Shown in pieces: positions 1 to 10,400 of a DNA stretch of 24,625 nt (position 1 is the first letter of the stretch; each line of letters opens with the position of its first letter). Location: the NCBI GenBank assembly GCA_023807065.1, contig JAJJLU010003915.1:1-24625 (forward strand), read 5' to 3'. A program made the translations under genes and the position numbers. This DNA comes from Isotricha intestinalis. Lineage: Eukaryota > Ciliophora > Litostomatea > Vestibuliferida > Isotrichidae. The notes under the pieces were generated by a model, which saw only the letters and a program-made list of their open reading frames with translations, made no database searches and had not been told where the DNA came from.

Positions 1-2
1 AA

Positions 3-361
3 AAATATACTAATCAAAAAGTAATAGTAATAATTAATGCTCCAGTAGTAGTTAATTTACCTTGGAAAGATGATGTTGATGCAATATTATTTATAGGAAT
101 GCCAGAGGTGAAAGTGGAAATGCTATAGTAGATATTTTATTTGGTGAATATTCACCTTCTGATCATTTACCTTATATATGGGTTAGTTATAATTATTATT
201 CAGATTTAATTGATGGAAGTTACGAAGAATTTACAAGTGAAGATTATATTATTGCAAATTATAATTATATAGATTATTTATTTGTTAATGTTAAAAATAC
301 AGGATAGTATAAAGTAAGTGTTGTTGCTATGGTATTTTTAACTTTCCCTGAAGAAGTTTAA
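3..361 (+). pseudogene. 3' remnant of a GH3 family beta-glucosidase-like gene
   Basis: The fragment is cut by the window start and reads as the C-terminal part of a glycoside hydrolase family 3 enzyme. It shows the (alpha/beta)6-sandwich run NAPVVVNLPWKDDVDAIL. After a shift of one base near position 110 comes the family hallmark GESGNAIVDILFGEYSPSDH, which matches the usual GQEGGNAxADVLFGxxNPSGxLP pattern. A fibronectin-III-like start (VNVKNTG) follows and is interrupted by TAG at 307-309. The frame then runs SVVAMVFLTFPEEV to TAA at 359-361. GH3 enzymes cleave beta-glucosides or beta-xylosides from plant cell walls and are usually secreted. One frameshift plus one nonsense codon within 360 bases points to a broken gene; local sequence error is the alternative. 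Its last 35 bases overlap the 3' end of the opposite-strand gene. Confidence 0.68.
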
Positions 362-1190
362 AATTATATAAATCAGAAAAATTTATCACATAATATCCAA
401 CTTTATTACAATTAAGAGTAAATTTTATAGGATTCCCATAACTTTTTTTAAGATCTTTTTCTATTGAACTTCCCGTACAATTACTACTGATAGTATAATA
501 CTCATAATAATATTTATATATCGATTCTGTAAGAGATAAAAAAACATTTTTTATTGAATCTGCTGGAATATATTCTCCTTGATTCATTATTTCTTTAGAT
601 ATAGAATTTTTATGATAACTCATTGATACTATGGGAGCTGTATTTATGAGTTTTCCTCTACATATATGTAATTTTCTAAAAGACGAATAATAGTGGTCAA
701 AACTAATGAGCCAGAAAAAATCACCTAGAATCTCTTTTAGAATTACATCATTTTCATATAAAATTTTAGATGTTTGAGTCCCATCTAGTACTCTAAATTT
801 CGCTTCTTCCCATAAAAAAACTATTCTTAATTTAGTTAAAAGAGTGTTTGAAATTGTAATTGCACTTGGAGAGGCATATTGACAATATTTAGAACTATCT
901 TTACAGGAAACCCATAAAATGCTACCCTGAGGGTATAAAAAAAATGATGTTTTAAAATAATTTTCTGTTTCTTTTTGTGTTTCTTCATCAAAACCGTTTA
1001 AAGTTATACTAAAACTTCCAGAATTTTTTACTTCAAAATAAAGTTCAAAATCTGAATTGAATATTCCATAATATCTTATATTTTGCTCTAAATAATTATC
1101 AGCTCTACATGTTATTGTAAAATCTGTACATTTAGTTTGAAGTATTAGAAAAGAAGATATTAATAATATTTTTAAAAAAAATTCTTTCAT
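327..1190 (-). CDS. secreted cysteine-containing protein of unknown function
   Basis: This 287-aa protein is not recognised. Residues 1-20 form a typical signal peptide (MKEFFLKILLISSFLILQTK) with likely cleavage just before or after Cys21. No further membrane segment is evident, so it is probably secreted or luminal. It has seven cysteines (21, 28, 96, 103, 177, 238, 261), suggesting disulfides, and two N-glycosylation sequons (N237-C-T and N270-F-S). The central part alternates hydrophobic and polar residues and is rich in Tyr/Phe, consistent with a beta-rich extracellular domain. The start is the only Met that gives a signal peptide, and the stop is TAG. It converges on the GH3 remnant, and its last codons lie antisense to that remnant's end. 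A cell-surface or digestive role is possible, but nothing in the sequence proves it. Confidence 0.75.
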   Translation of the reverse strand: MKEFFLKILLISSFLILQTKCTDFTITCRADNYLEQNIRYYGIFNSDFELYFEVKNSGSFSITLNGFDEETQKETENYFKTSFFLYPQGSILWVSCKDSSKYCQYASPSAITISNTLLTKLRIVFLWEEAKFRVLDGTQTSKILYENDVILKEILGDFFWLISFDHYYSSFRKLHICRGKLINTAPIVSMSYHKNSISKEIMNQGEYIPADSIKNVFLSLTESIYKYYYEYYTISSNCTGSSIEKDLKKSYGNPIKFTLNCNKVGYYVINFSDLYNFKLLQGKLKIP

Positions 1191-1685
1191 TTTTTATTAT
1201 GATTTTAATTTATATTAATATGATTTTCAATCATTAATTCAAAGATTAACAATTTATTTTAATTAAGCAATATTTTTTGATAAAAACTTTTCTAAAAGAT
1301 TAGAGAAAATTTTTGATATTTTTTTTTTAATATTACAAATGTTTTTTTTAAATGAATGATTTTCTAAAAACCAAAATTATAAATATGGATATTTCACTTA
1401 AAAATTTTACAAAATAACATTTTGAAATAATTATAAAATTACAACTTTATTTATTTTTTAAAAAATTAATAAAATTTATTAAAGATAATTTTTTATAACC
1501 AAACTTAAAAAGTTGAAAAGTTTGAGGATTAAAATTCAAATTAAAAAAAATAGATATTCTAAATTATAGAATAAAAAATTATTAGAACACAAAAATTAAC
1601 CATTATATGTATTAAATAAAAAATAAAGTATAAAATAAATATAAAAAGATTTTAATATATAATAACTATTAAAAATTGATTAAAA

Positions 1686-2300
1686 ATGAGAAATGAGAAA
1701 AATAGAAATTTTATTAATTTAGCAATATAATTAAATTAGAACATGTAAAAGAATTAGAAAAATTAAGAAATAAATTAGGAAAAATATTAAAAAAATAAAA
1801 TAAAGAACCTAATTAAATTATAAAATATTCTAAAGAAGGAACTTTATTTGATATTTTAATATCTTTTTCATATTCTCATAAACCTAGTTTTTACCTTGAT
1901 TCTCTATGATTATCATTTAAATTTTTATTAAAGTCTATTTTGCCTTTATTCTGATATCAAACGGTAAAGATTCTATTATAGATGAAATTTTTACATTTCA
2001 AAGTTTTTTTCATTAATATTTATTTTAGTTTTTAATTTTCTAAATTCTTACTTTTTTGGTTACAATATTATTTAAATGAAGTTTTATATGATTTATGTAA
2101 AAGAGAAAATCATATTTTGTTAGAACATTTTTTGTATTATTTTTTCTGGTTCTAAAATACAATCAGAATAATCATAATTTATTAATATAACCATCATTAT
2201 CTAAATCATAAGTTAAACTTGGTATTCTTTCTTATTTATTTATTTCTAATAATTTACTTCTTGTAAATCTCAATTATTCCTTGATTCAACATCTTATTCT
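1686..2300 (+). pseudogene. possible decayed coding fragment
   Basis: Several neighbouring stretches read like protein in shifting frames. One is about 1727-1795 (a Lys/Glu/Leu helix-like run with LEHVKELEKLRNKLG). Another is about 1815-1908 (SKEGTLFDILISFSYSHKPS). A third is about 1960-2010 (SNGKDSIIDEIFTFQSFF), and a fourth is about 2040-2155 (WLQYYLNEVLYDLCKRENHI). They are separated by TAA/TGA codons and frame changes. Random AT-rich DNA of this length can yield one or two open runs near 40 codons, so support is modest. It rests on several runs in the same direction and on residues (G, D, S, H, R) that AT-rich noise seldom gives. The family is not recognised. Confidence 0.3.
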
Positions 2301-2520
2301 CATGTAATTTTTTATTTTTAAGATAAGAAAAAATATTATATCTATTATTTTGATTTGGATGATTTAAATAACTATTGATATCATATCTTGGAGGAATAGA
2401 ACAAAATAAGATATTGTAATATTTAAATAACTAATTATTTAATATATTATTTAGTGGGTTTTCATGAGACATTTATATTTATTTTTAGATTTTTTTATTT
2501 TTTTATTGCAAAATATTTAG

Positions 2521-2602
2521 ATTTTAATTTTAATTTTAAATTTATTTTTTAATAACATTTGGGAAAAGGATAATATAAAAAAATAAAAATTAAAATTAAA
2601 AT
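2521..2602. repeat. perfect 16-base inverted repeat before the ABC transporter start
   Basis: ATTTTAATTTTAATTT at 2521-2536 is the exact reverse complement of the bases at 2587-2602, with a 50-base spacer. The right arm ends two bases before the ATG at 2605. If transcribed, it could form an AU-only hairpin in the 5' leader. Because both arms are built from short A/T units, chance in this composition is a real alternative. Confidence 0.45.
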
Positions 2603-2604
2603 AA

Positions 2605-5600
2605 ATGCTCCATTTAAATCATAAAGAAAGTAATTCAATAATGGAAGCATCTAACAATAATATAACAAATGAAAAAGAAAGTGTAATTAATATTACACAA
2701 GAATTTCGCGGTTTATTATCTAAAATGGAATTTGAATTTAATCAAGTAAAAACTGAATTAAAACAAGTAAAGAAAGAAATAAAAGAAATCAAAGAAAATG
2801 AAATATTTAATTCTCAAAAAAATATTAAAAAAAAAGTATCATTTATACAATTAATGAAATGTCAATCAACTAAAAAAGATATATTTTTTTTTATATTAGC
2901 AATAATAGGTTCATTATTATCAGGATGTGCAATGCCATTTACTTCATTATTATTAGGTGATGTTATAGATGGATTTGATGGTTCAATTCCAAAAGAAAAA
3001 GTTCCTTCAATAATACATAAATCAATAATAAACTTTTTAATGGCTGGAATAGCGATTTTTATTGGTTCATTATTAATGGTAATTTTCTGGAATATAATAG
3101 GAAAGAGATTATCTAATCAAATTAAAATAGATTATTTCAGAACAATAATGAAACAAGATCAAATTTATTTTGATGAAACAAACACATTTGAATTAAGTAC
3201 AAAAATTCAAAATCAAACAAAAATAATAGAAAGTGGAATAGGAACAAAAGTAGGAATTTCATTAAGTACAATAGCTCAATTTTTAGCATCATTTATAATA
3301 GGATTTTTTACTTCTTGGAAATTATCTTTAGTAGTAACAGCGATGTTACCTTTATTAGGTTTAGGAGGAGTTTTTATGGCAAATGCAATGAAACAAGGAA
3401 CAGAAGAAATGAGAACTTATGAAAAAGCTGGTGGAATGGCTGAAGAAATATTATATAATATTAAAACTGTGGCTTCTTTCGCTAATTTTAATGAAGAAAA
3501 AAATAGATATAATCAATTTTTAACTCAAAGCAGGAATGCTGGAATTAATCAAGGATATAAAACTGGTTTTGGTATCGGTTATATTATATTTACTATTTAT
3601 AGTTCTTATGCTCTTGCTATTTGGTATGGAAGTATATTAGTTTATAAAAATGGAAATGAAAATGAAAAAAATTTCAAAGCTGGAAATGTCATTACTGTTA
3701 TATTTGCTATTATATTTGGTTGTTTCTCTCTTGGACAAGCTGCTCCAAATATTAAAGCAATTTATGAAGCTTGTAATGCCGCTGAGGATTATTTTAATTT
3801 AAAAGAAAGGAAAATTAATTTTTCTTATGGAAAAGAAAAACCTGATAAAAGAAATTTAATTGGACATTTAATTATAAGAAATTTAAATTTTAAATATAAA
3901 ATATCTGAAAAATGGGTATTATATAATTTAAATATTGATTTTGAACCAAATAAAAAATTAGCTTTGGTTGGTCCATCTGGAATAGGGAAATCTACTATTT
4001 TTTCTTTAATTGAAAGATTTTATGAACCAAATAAAGGTTTAATAACTTTTGATGGGAAAAATATAAAAAATTTTGATATTAAATATTGGAGAAATTTAAT
4101 CGGATATGTTCAACAAGAACCCGTATTATTTAATTCTTCAATAAGGGATAATATAATATTTGGGAGAGATAATATAACTGAAGAACAAATATATGAAGCA
4201 TGTGAAAAAGCTTATGCTACAGAAATTATTAAAAAATGTGGTTTAGATTATATTGTTGGAGTAAAAGGAGAAAAATTATCTGGAGGACAAAGACAAAGAA
4301 TTGCTATTGCAAGAGCAGTTTTATTAAAACCTAAAATATTATTATTAGATGAAGCTACTAGTGCTTTAGATAATAAAAGTGAATTTGAAGTTCAAAAAGC
4401 TTTAGATAGTGTTAGTAAAGGAATTACTACTATTATTATTGCTCATAAAATCGATACCATTAAAAACTCTGATAAAATATTTTGTTTTGATAAATATGGT
4501 AAAATTGCTGAACAAGGAACTCATGAAAAATTATTGGAAAAAAATGGGGTTTATGCTGATTTATATAAGAAAAGAGTAAAACAAGAAAAAGAAAGACAAA
4601 TGAGTATTTTTAATAATAAAGGTGATAAAGTATCAATAGATAATTTTGTAGGAAATAATAATATTAATAATTATAATAATTATAACAACAATAACTATAA
4701 TAGTAATATTAATAATATAAATGAAAGAAAAAGTTTATCTGGAGGAAAAAATTTATCAGGAAGAAATAATACTAATTTAAATGATCAAAGTAAAAATATG
4801 ATAATGTCATATAATCAAGACGATATTAGTGGACTAAATAAATCTAAAGTTTCTCAAAATAGAATATTAAATATGGAAGAAATGAGATTAGAAGATAGAA
4901 ATATATTTCAAAGATTTCAATATAATCAAAATCAAATAAATAAAAAAAAAGTACAAGATTTAAAAAAAAAAGGAATAATAATGAACGAAAGTGTAGAAAT
5001 GTCTCCGAGTCAAATACTAGAAAATGAAATGGAAGAAAATTTTCAATCTTTACATCATAATAATTTTTTCTTAAAAAATCAAAAAGAATATTTTAAAAAA
5101 AGTAGAAAACATGCATTTAAATATTTAAAAAATCATAAAAAATTTATGATTGGATGTACCTTCGCCGCAGGAATGTCAGGAGCAATTTGGCCAATGTATG
5201 GAATATTATTAGCAAATTCTATTGGAGCTTTATCTAAAAAAGATTTAAATGATGTTAAAAAATATAGTTTACACTCAGCTTTACAATTTTTAGGTTTAGC
5301 TTTTTATTCTGGTATTTCTTTATGGATGCAAAATTATTTTTTTTATGGAACTGGAGAAATATTAACTTCAAAATATAGGAAAGATATATTTGAAAAATTT
5401 CTTAATTTACATATTGGATATTTTGATATAAAAGAAAATTCTCCTGGAGCTTTATTAACAAGATTAACTTCAGATACTACAAAAATAACTGGAATTGCAA
5501 CTTCAATATTAGGTCAAATTTTGCAAACTGTAGTTACTTTATTTTTTGGTATTATTATATCACTTTTTTTCCAATGGTTAATTTGTTGTGTTAATATTAG

Positions 5601-6834
5601 TTTTATGCCTCTTATTATTGGTTCTTATTATTTACAATTTAGTCTTCAAAAAGGATTAGTTGAAGGAAATAATAATATTGATGAAAATGCTGGAAATATT
5701 TTAAGTGAAAGTGTTTTAAATTCGAAAACTATTTTTTCATATAATATGCAATATAAAATTGTTGATATTTATGCTAGAATTATATTAGGAATTGGAAATG
5801 ATTATAAAGAAAATAAATGTAAATACAGTAGAATTGTTATTAATGGTTTTTTTTATTCTTTAACCCAATTTGTAATTTTTGCAATGTATGCAACATTATT
5901 TTATATAGGCGGAAATTTATATAAAAAAGATAAAGCTTCTTTTACAAATATATTAAGAGCAATTTTTACAATATTATTTTCAGCACTTGGAATTGGAATA
6001 GCACAATTATTTGTTGGTGATTATTCAGCAGCAAAAGAATCAATAGTTAATCTACAAAAAATTTTAGATACTAACAGTGAAATAGATGTAAATGATAGTG
6101 AAAAAGTAGGAATTAAAAAAGATTTTATTGAAGGTAAAATTGAATTTAGAAATGTTAAATTTAAATATACTGGAAATAAACTACCTCTTTTTCGAAATTT
6201 AAATTTTATAATAAAGCCTGGAGAAAACGTTGCTTTTGTTGGGCCTTCAGGTTCAGGTAAATCAACAATAATATCATTAATTGAAAGATTTTATGATATT
6301 TCAGAAGGAGAAATTTTAATAGATAATATTAATATTAAAGAATATAATATAGTAAATTTAAGACAAAATATAGGAATAGTTTTACAACAACCAGTTTTAT
6401 TTAATAGAACAATAAAAGAAAATATTAAATATGGAAAATTAAATGCAAGTGATGAAGAAATTGAAAAAGCTGCAAAAGAAGCAAATATTTATTATAAATT
6501 AATGGAAGATGATAATAAAGAAGTTAATGTTTCTGGAGGAGAAAAACAAAGAATTGCTATTGCTAGAGCAATATTAAAAAATCCTGCTATATTATTATTA
6601 GATGAAGCTACTAGTGCTTTAGATAAAGAAAATGAAGAAATTATTAAAGAAAGTTTAAATAAATTAATGAAAAATAGAACTTGTTTAATTGTTGCTCATA
6701 GATTAAGTACTATTATAAATTGTGATAAAATTTTATTTTTATTAAATGGAGAAGTTGTTGAAGAAGGGACTCATGAAGAATTAATGAAATTAAATAAAAA
6801 ATATGCTGAATTATATAAAGGTTCAACTTCTTGA
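2605..6834 (+). CDS. full-length ABCB (MDR/P-glycoprotein-like) ABC transporter
   Basis: This 1409-aa exporter has the order membrane domain, ATPase, linker, membrane domain, ATPase. It uses ATP to export hydrophobic compounds or lipids across the plasma or an internal membrane; its substrate cannot be read from sequence. TM helices lie near 93-115, 142-165, 216-258 (two), 321-347, 361-380, 847-870, 889-912, 964-1007 (two), 1078-1101 and 1115-1137. ATPase 1 has Walker A GPSGIGKST (456-464), signature LSGGQ (558-562), Walker B ILLLDE (578-583) and H614. ATPase 2 has GPSGSGKST (1213-1221), an altered signature VSGGE (1309-1313), Walker B (1329-1334) and H1365. It is longer than the usual 1250-1300 aa because of a Lys/Glu-rich coiled N-terminus (about 40-75) and a roughly 170-residue Asn-rich linker (about 660-830). 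Met13 is an alternative start. The stop is TGA. Confidence 0.96.
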   Translation: MLHLNHKESNSIMEASNNNITNEKESVINITQEFRGLLSKMEFEFNQVKTELKQVKKEIKEIKENEIFNSQKNIKKKVSFIQLMKCQSTKKDIFFFILAIIGSLLSGCAMPFTSLLLGDVIDGFDGSIPKEKVPSIIHKSIINFLMAGIAIFIGSLLMVIFWNIIGKRLSNQIKIDYFRTIMKQDQIYFDETNTFELSTKIQNQTKIIESGIGTKVGISLSTIAQFLASFIIGFFTSWKLSLVVTAMLPLLGLGGVFMANAMKQGTEEMRTYEKAGGMAEEILYNIKTVASFANFNEEKNRYNQFLTQSRNAGINQGYKTGFGIGYIIFTIYSSYALAIWYGSILVYKNGNENEKNFKAGNVITVIFAIIFGCFSLGQAAPNIKAIYEACNAAEDYFNLKERKINFSYGKEKPDKRNLIGHLIIRNLNFKYKISEKWVLYNLNIDFEPNKKLALVGPSGIGKSTIFSLIERFYEPNKGLITFDGKNIKNFDIKYWRNLIGYVQQEPVLFNSSIRDNIIFGRDNITEEQIYEACEKAYATEIIKKCGLDYIVGVKGEKLSGGQRQRIAIARAVLLKPKILLLDEATSALDNKSEFEVQKALDSVSKGITTIIIAHKIDTIKNSDKIFCFDKYGKIAEQGTHEKLLEKNGVYADLYKKRVKQEKERQMSIFNNKGDKVSIDNFVGNNNINNYNNYNNNNYNSNINNINERKSLSGGKNLSGRNNTNLNDQSKNMIMSYNQDDISGLNKSKVSQNRILNMEEMRLEDRNIFQRFQYNQNQINKKKVQDLKKKGIIMNESVEMSPSQILENEMEENFQSLHHNNFFLKNQKEYFKKSRKHAFKYLKNHKKFMIGCTFAAGMSGAIWPMYGILLANSIGALSKKDLNDVKKYSLHSALQFLGLAFYSGISLWMQNYFFYGTGEILTSKYRKDIFEKFLNLHIGYFDIKENSPGALLTRLTSDTTKITGIATSILGQILQTVVTLFFGIIISLFFQWLICCVNISFMPLIIGSYYLQFSLQKGLVEGNNNIDENAGNILSESVLNSKTIFSYNMQYKIVDIYARIILGIGNDYKENKCKYSRIVINGFFYSLTQFVIFAMYATLFYIGGNLYKKDKASFTNILRAIFTILFSALGIGIAQLFVGDYSAAKESIVNLQKILDTNSEIDVNDSEKVGIKKDFIEGKIEFRNVKFKYTGNKLPLFRNLNFIIKPGENVAFVGPSGSGKSTIISLIERFYDISEGEILIDNINIKEYNIVNLRQNIGIVLQQPVLFNRTIKENIKYGKLNASDEEIEKAAKEANIYYKLMEDDNKEVNVSGGEKQRIAIARAILKNPAILLLDEATSALDKENEEIIKESLNKLMKNRTCLIVAHRLSTIINCDKILFLLNGEVVEEGTHEELMKLNKKYAELYKGSTS
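4655..4722 (+). repeat. AAT/AAC-rich microsatellite coding an Asn run in the ABC linker
   Basis: Imperfect AAT/TAT/AAC triplets encode residues about 684-707 (Asn with scattered Tyr, Ile and Ser). The tract lies in the disordered linker between the two transporter halves. It remains in frame, as expected for triplet expansion under coding constraint. Confidence 0.7.
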
Positions 6835-6946
6835 AATTATCATATATTTTATTTTATTTCACATTTATTTATTTATCTTTTTCTATAGTTTATATATATA
6901 TAATATTTTTTTTCAATATAAATGTATTCTAAATTTTTCTTATATT

Positions 6947-7229
6947 TTAGATTGTAGTATTATTTATCATTAATTTTTTCTTCATATTTTCAAAAGTGCC
7001 TTTTTTCATCAATTTATAATATAATAATCTATTTCTATTTAATGATCTTCCTCTAATATGATTTATAATATATATTCTTTTTGTTCAATTTTCATTTTAA
7101 ATTCAAATTATTTATTTACCGAGATATAAGTGCTTTTTTTTTTGTTTTCAAAAAAATATTCAATGTATCTTCCTTTTCCTAATTTTTCTCTTTTTGATTG
7201 ATTGATTTCAAATATAATGGATTTAATAG
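6947..7229 (-). pseudogene. possible decayed coding fragment
   Basis: Reading leftwards on the - strand, an open run includes INQSKREKLGKGRYIEYFF, then is stopped by TAA. Further on, another open run of about 39 codons includes RGRSLNRNRLLYYKLMKKG and ends at TAA (6947-6949). The Gly/Arg/Ser content is more protein-like than the surrounding DNA. Open runs of this length are not rare by chance here, so this is only a candidate. The family is not recognised. Confidence 0.25.
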
Positions 7230-7347
7230 ATTTATGTCATTTTTAATATTTTCTTTTTATGATTTATAAAACTTTCTTCAACCAACATTTAAAAAATAAA
7301 AATTTGAATAAAAATATAAATAATTTAAAAAGGTAAATTTAAAAATA

Positions 7348-7390
7348 ATAAAATTAAAAATTAAAAATTAAAATTTAAAATTTAAAAAAT
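7348..7390. repeat. short A/T tandem units (TTAAAAA/TTTAAAA)
   Basis: The block consists of repeated units of about 7 bases (TTAAAAA, then TTTAAAA) immediately downstream of the IFT172 stop on the - strand. It is low-complexity sequence. A role in 3' end formation is possible but not shown. Confidence 0.5.
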
Positions 7391-7419
7391 TTTTTTCAAA
7401 ACCCTTCAAAAACCTTTTT

Positions 7420-10400
7420 TTAAGAATTATAACTCATTTGAACACTTTGGCAATTAGGACAAGTTTGGAACAATCCAACCCATTCTCTCCAGCATTCTTT
7501 AATTCCTTTTCTTTTACAAGAAGAACAAGTAACAATATCGATATCAGGATAAATAGGTGCTCCAGTAATAACACAAGGTTCAAATTTCATATCACAAAAA
7601 TGACAATTAATATTAGCTTCGAAATTTTGATTTTTACATTTTGGACATTGTTTCTTATTAAGTGCTTTAACTAAATTTTTCTCAACTCCAGTTTGAATAA
7701 TCCATTGATGAATTTCTTCTCTTTGTTCTGGTTTTAATATATTTTCACTTGATTTAAAACATTGAGTAAAAGTAAGGTCAGTGTCTTTTAATTCTGGTTC
7801 TTCTTCTAAATGATTTTCTGGGTCTGATATTTCATCATATACATCTAAATATCTATTTAATAATATTAATGCATTCCCTTTAAAACCATAGTCTCTACAT
7901 GCTAATCCTGCATCTAGTAAAGCTACATCAAATTTAATTATATCTCCAAATGCTAAAACAGTTTCACATACTCTCCAAAATGATTTTTTAAAAACATCTT
8001 TTTTAGATTTCATTGTAAATTTAATATATTGATAATAGGCTATTTTGTTTAATTTTGACATTTCTTGATATTGTTTTTGGAATTTATTATTACTTTGAAG
8101 TTGTTTATTAACGCAATTTAACATATTATTTAATGCTTTTAATTCATCTAAATTTTCATCTGCTAATATTTCCATTGCAATTTCATTATATAATTGAAGA
8201 TTATATTCATATATTGGAGTTCCATGTTTTTCTAAGAAATCTGCTGTTCCTGCTAAATTTTTATTATCTAAATATTTTTTGACTATATTAATAATATATT
8301 TATTAAACATTTCATCAGATATATTTTGGGCTGCTTCTAAACACTTTTCATATTCTCCTTTTTCCATTAATATTTTTAATCCTTCTTCATCTTTCATATC
8401 AATTAATCCTTTTGTATCACCATGTTTAATTAAGCATTCTTTTTCCATTCTATCAATTTTAGCAATTAATTTATCTTTAGCATCACCAAATTTCATATTA
8501 GAAACAATTTTTCTAGCTCTATCATAATTATCTATTTCACAATAACATAATATTGCTTCTTCCATTTGCCCAATACTTTCAAATAATTGAGCAGCAGATA
8601 AAAACTTTTTAATTTTCTTTAATTTCAAAGCAACTTGATAAACAACATCAGGAGCTCTATTTTTATCATATTGCATAGCTAAAGAAACAGCTTTATTCCA
8701 AATACTTTCTAATTTATCAGGATCATTGAAATGTTTTTCTGTTATTTGTAAATAAGTATCAATAACTTTATTATAATCACCGCCTTCTTCGAATAATTTA
8801 GCATTATCTAATAGAGCTTCACCAGTCATATTATCATTAGTTTGTTCTAATATTTTTTTATTTCTCAAATCACTTGCTAATTGAGGACAATATTTAGTAG
8901 CAAAATCAATTGCTTCATTATATTTTTTTTCGTTAACATAATATTTAACCATATATTCAGGTTGTTTAGCGTTAACAAAACACATTTCAGCTTTAGCTAT
9001 ATCACCTTTATCAAGAAATACTTTTCCTTGATTAAAGTATATATTATATACACTTTGTTGGTCATGTTGTCTTGCAATTCTCAAAGCAGAATAAAAATCT
9101 CCTATATGTTCATACATTTGAATTGCTTCTTGAACATTATTAGATTTAATATAATGTTCTTCTGCTTCATGATATCTTTTATCAGTTTCTAATTCATAAG
9201 CATATTTCAAGTGAATCTCTGGTATTTTAAATTTCTCATGTTGTTCAGCTAATTTAAATGCATTTTCAAAATCTTTATTTTGAATATATATATCAATAGC
9301 AGCATCAGTTAATCCCATTGATATTAATTTATCTATTTGTTGATCTTTTGGGAGAGAATTTACCCATCCTCTAGCTAATTCATTTACTTCTGCTTTAGTT
9401 CCATTTGCTTTAGCAACTCTTAAACAATCTTCCCACATATTCATTGATCTATACATTTGAGCACAAGCTTTCCATTCTCCAGCTAATATATAATGCTTTT
9501 CAGCTTGTTTTAAATTCTTATCACTTTCTAAATATGATGCTATCATTTTGTGTGTTTTCTTTAAGTAATCTTTTCTATATTGTGAAACTAAACGAATCAT
9601 ATTATCATATTGTTTTAGATTCTTATACATTGTTATTGCTCTATCTGGTTCATTTGCCATTAAATATAATTTTTCTGCTTCTTTAGTTCTACCTAACTTT
9701 TCGAATTTTTGAGCTTCACTTAATAAAGTTCTAGTACTTTCTTCATCTTTAAAGTATTTTTTAACAATTTGTTCAACTTTATCCCATTTACCACTATTGA
9801 CATACATATTAAATGCTTGAAGAGGATCACCAGATTTTAAATAATATTTTTCAGCTTGATCTAATTTTCTCTGAAATTCAAAATGTCTACCAATATCTAT
9901 ATAAAATGAAGGATTAATATCAGGATATTTAGTAACTAATTCAATAGCTTTTTCCCATTTTCTTGCTTGAATACTTGCTTCAACTGCTCTTTCTTTACTT
10001 CCAGCTTCAATATAATGTACAATGGCATTTTCATAATTTTTTTGTTCAAATAAATAATCACCCCATTCTTCTTCTAATTTCTCAACTTTTGTAGGAATAG
10101 ATTTTTTGGCTATTTCAACTGCTTTTCCAAATGATTTAGCTTGTCTATATGCATCTAAAGCTCTTTGATTATGTCCCATTGTTTCTAATAATTCTCCTGC
10201 TTTTTCATATATACCAACTTGATTTAAATTATTTACTATTTTCTCTAAAGTAGTATTATCAAATTTAGCTTGATTACCATATGCTTTTACTAAATTAGCT
10301 GCATTTGCTGGATAACCTCCTTGAATATATAATTCAATTGCTTTTTTAAAATCACCATCTAATTCTTTTAATTGAGCTGCTTTATCTAATTGATCATTTG

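Larger units (their letters stand above)
1191..2604. other. long divergent spacer between the secreted protein and the ABC transporter
   Basis: These 1.4 kb separate two divergent genes and must hold both promoters. Most of it is A/T homopolymer-rich with no intact gene, RNA gene or clear motif. Weakly coding-like stretches on the + strand lie between about 1686 and 2300 and are listed separately. The last 85 bases hold a perfect 16-base inverted repeat just before the transporter start. Confidence 0.6.
6835..7419. other. convergent spacer between the ABC transporter and IFT172
   Basis: This 585-base region holds the 3' ends of two convergent genes. No intact gene or RNA gene is visible. A possible coding relic on the - strand lies near 6947-7229, and short A/T tandem units sit at about 7348-7390, next to the IFT172 stop. 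No clear polyadenylation signal can be separated from the AT background. Confidence 0.55.
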
